Assembly: GCF_900114765.1 (NCBI RefSeq)
Contig: NZ_FOUD01000009.1
Span: forward strand, 101,363-165,362
Direction: 5' to 3'
Origin: Halopseudomonas pachastrellae
Lineage (GTDB): Bacteria; Pseudomonadota; Gammaproteobacteria; Pseudomonadales; Pseudomonadaceae
DNA length: 64,000 nucleotides
Under the pieces are notes generated by a model. That model was not told the DNA's origin. It saw only the letters and a program-made list of their open reading frames with translations, and did not search any database. Below are positions 63,641 to 64,000 of the stretch, one piece after another; within the stretch, counting starts at the first letter, position 1, and each line of letters starts with the position of its first letter. The position numbers were made by a program, and so were the translations under genes.

Positions 63641-63667
63641 AAAAAAGAGCCCCGGTACCGGGGCTCT
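63641..63667 (-). terminator. Strong terminator downstream of the transposase
   Basis: AGAGCCCCGGTACCGGGGCTCT is a perfect 22-bp palindrome followed on the minus strand by a run of Ts (63641-63645). It ends minus-strand transcription coming from the transposase before the SbtA-like gene. Confidence 0.85.
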
Positions 63668-63678
63668 CAGACTGCTGA

Positions 63679-63710
63679 CGAACCCCGTGTTTTCGCGGGG
63701 TTTCGTTTTT
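63679..63710 (+). terminator. Second hairpin with T tract, plus-strand terminator-like
   Basis: CGAACCCCG and CGGGGTTTCG pair with one bulge around an 8-nt loop and are followed by TTTTT on the plus strand. Together with the neighbouring hairpin it isolates the region on both strands; it may be part of the insertion sequence end. Confidence 0.55.
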
Positions 63711-63763
63711 CTGGGGTGTTTGTAATGATTTTGCAGGTGTCGGGTAATTTAGCCTGCTAACCG

Positions 63764-64000
63764 CTAAAAACCGTCCGAGCAGCTCCATTTCCAGCCTCGC
63801 AGCCAAGTGCCGCGTCTTATCCCGGATTGCAGGCGTAAAAGCATCGCCAGCAGGCGGGCAATCTTCTTCATGTTTTGGCAGGCGGCTGCCAGCAGGCACT
63901 GTTTCATTACCTTGCGCAGCCCACGGAATCGGGCATAACGGTGCCCGTGCAGCTCCTTGGCGTCCGCAAAGCTGCGCTCGACGGTTTCCTTGCGCCTGGC
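63764..64000 (-). CDS. IS1182-family transposase, C-terminal 78 residues, cut by window edge
   Basis: The frame enters from the right edge reading RRKETVERSFADAKELHGHR, then YARFRGLRKVMKQCLLAAA and CQNMKKIARLLAMLLR, the conserved C-terminus of IS1182 DDE transposases with the catalytic Glu in VERSF. It ends at the TAG 63764-63766. The tail after IARLLAMLLR is rich in Trp and Cys and unlike the family, which may reflect a frameshift or just variation. The left end of the insertion sequence should lie between 63600 and 63760 but no terminal repeat can be paired without the other end. Confidence 0.88.
   Translation of the reverse strand, partial: ARRKETVERSFADAKELHGHRYARFRGLRKVMKQCLLAAACQNMKKIARLLAMLLRLQSGIRRGTWLRGWKWSCSDGF

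Overview
The window is chromosomal DNA from a GC-rich gammaproteobacterium of the Pseudomonas sensu lato group. The evidence is gene content and order: zapA, 6S RNA, ygfA; ygfB-pepP-ubiH-ubiI; gcvT-gcvH-gcvP; rpiA next to ilvA; serA back to back with D-2-hydroxyglutarate dehydrogenase. A Stutzerimonas- or Halopseudomonas-like species is plausible, but that is inference. Almost every gene has a recognisable family. No rRNA, tRNA, CRISPR array or prophage was seen.

Layout. 1-16 kb: cut diguanylate cyclase, alanine dehydrogenase, acyltransferase, Lnt-like N-acyltransferase, BaiN-type flavoprotein, small membrane and lipid genes, MFS efflux, GST, TauE permease, phosphoesterase/lipid kinase pair, cytochrome b561, PAP2 phosphatase, lipoprotein and oxidoreductases. 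16-19.7 kb: malate synthase G and an alpha/beta hydrolase. 19.7-28.3 kb: an iron island with a histidine kinase, a TonB receptor on the opposite strand, the response regulator, then DUF3649-PepSY-DUF3325, in which the PepSY gene is frameshifted inside a CCCAA repeat; a DUF2059 protein, a 2OG-Fe(II) oxygenase and a DUF523 protein follow. 28.5-35.3 kb: serA, D-2-HG dehydrogenase, FAH-family hydrolase, SdiA-regulated-like protein, rpiA, ilvA. 35.3-43.9 kb: CHASE-PAS-GGDEF protein, EVE protein, a 41-residue membrane peptide, ygfA, 6S RNA, zapA, ygfB, pepP and two ubiquinone hydroxylases. 43.9-44.2 kb: a 283-bp multi-armed palindromic element. 44.3-51.6 kb: ferric-iron ABC binding protein and permease without an ATPase, then the glycine cleavage genes. 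51.6-56.4 kb: an operon of VIT/vWA protein, class GN sortase, creB and creC. 56.5-64 kb: mgtE, PH-domain protein, a MarR-HlyD-DUF2955 efflux operon with two palindromic operators, SDR, DUF6482, an SbtA-like permease, and the C-terminal end of an IS1182-family transposase cut by the window edge.

Links between genes. SerA by-product D-2-hydroxyglutarate would be removed by the neighbouring dehydrogenase, which shares a short promoter region with it. The iron genes are linked by three Fur-box-like sites. The sortase and its apparent only substrate are co-transcribed with a CreBC-type two-component system. The least expected pattern is a 14-bp sequence forming the end of the palindromic element: it also occurs, exactly or with one mismatch, at the stop codons of two unrelated genes.
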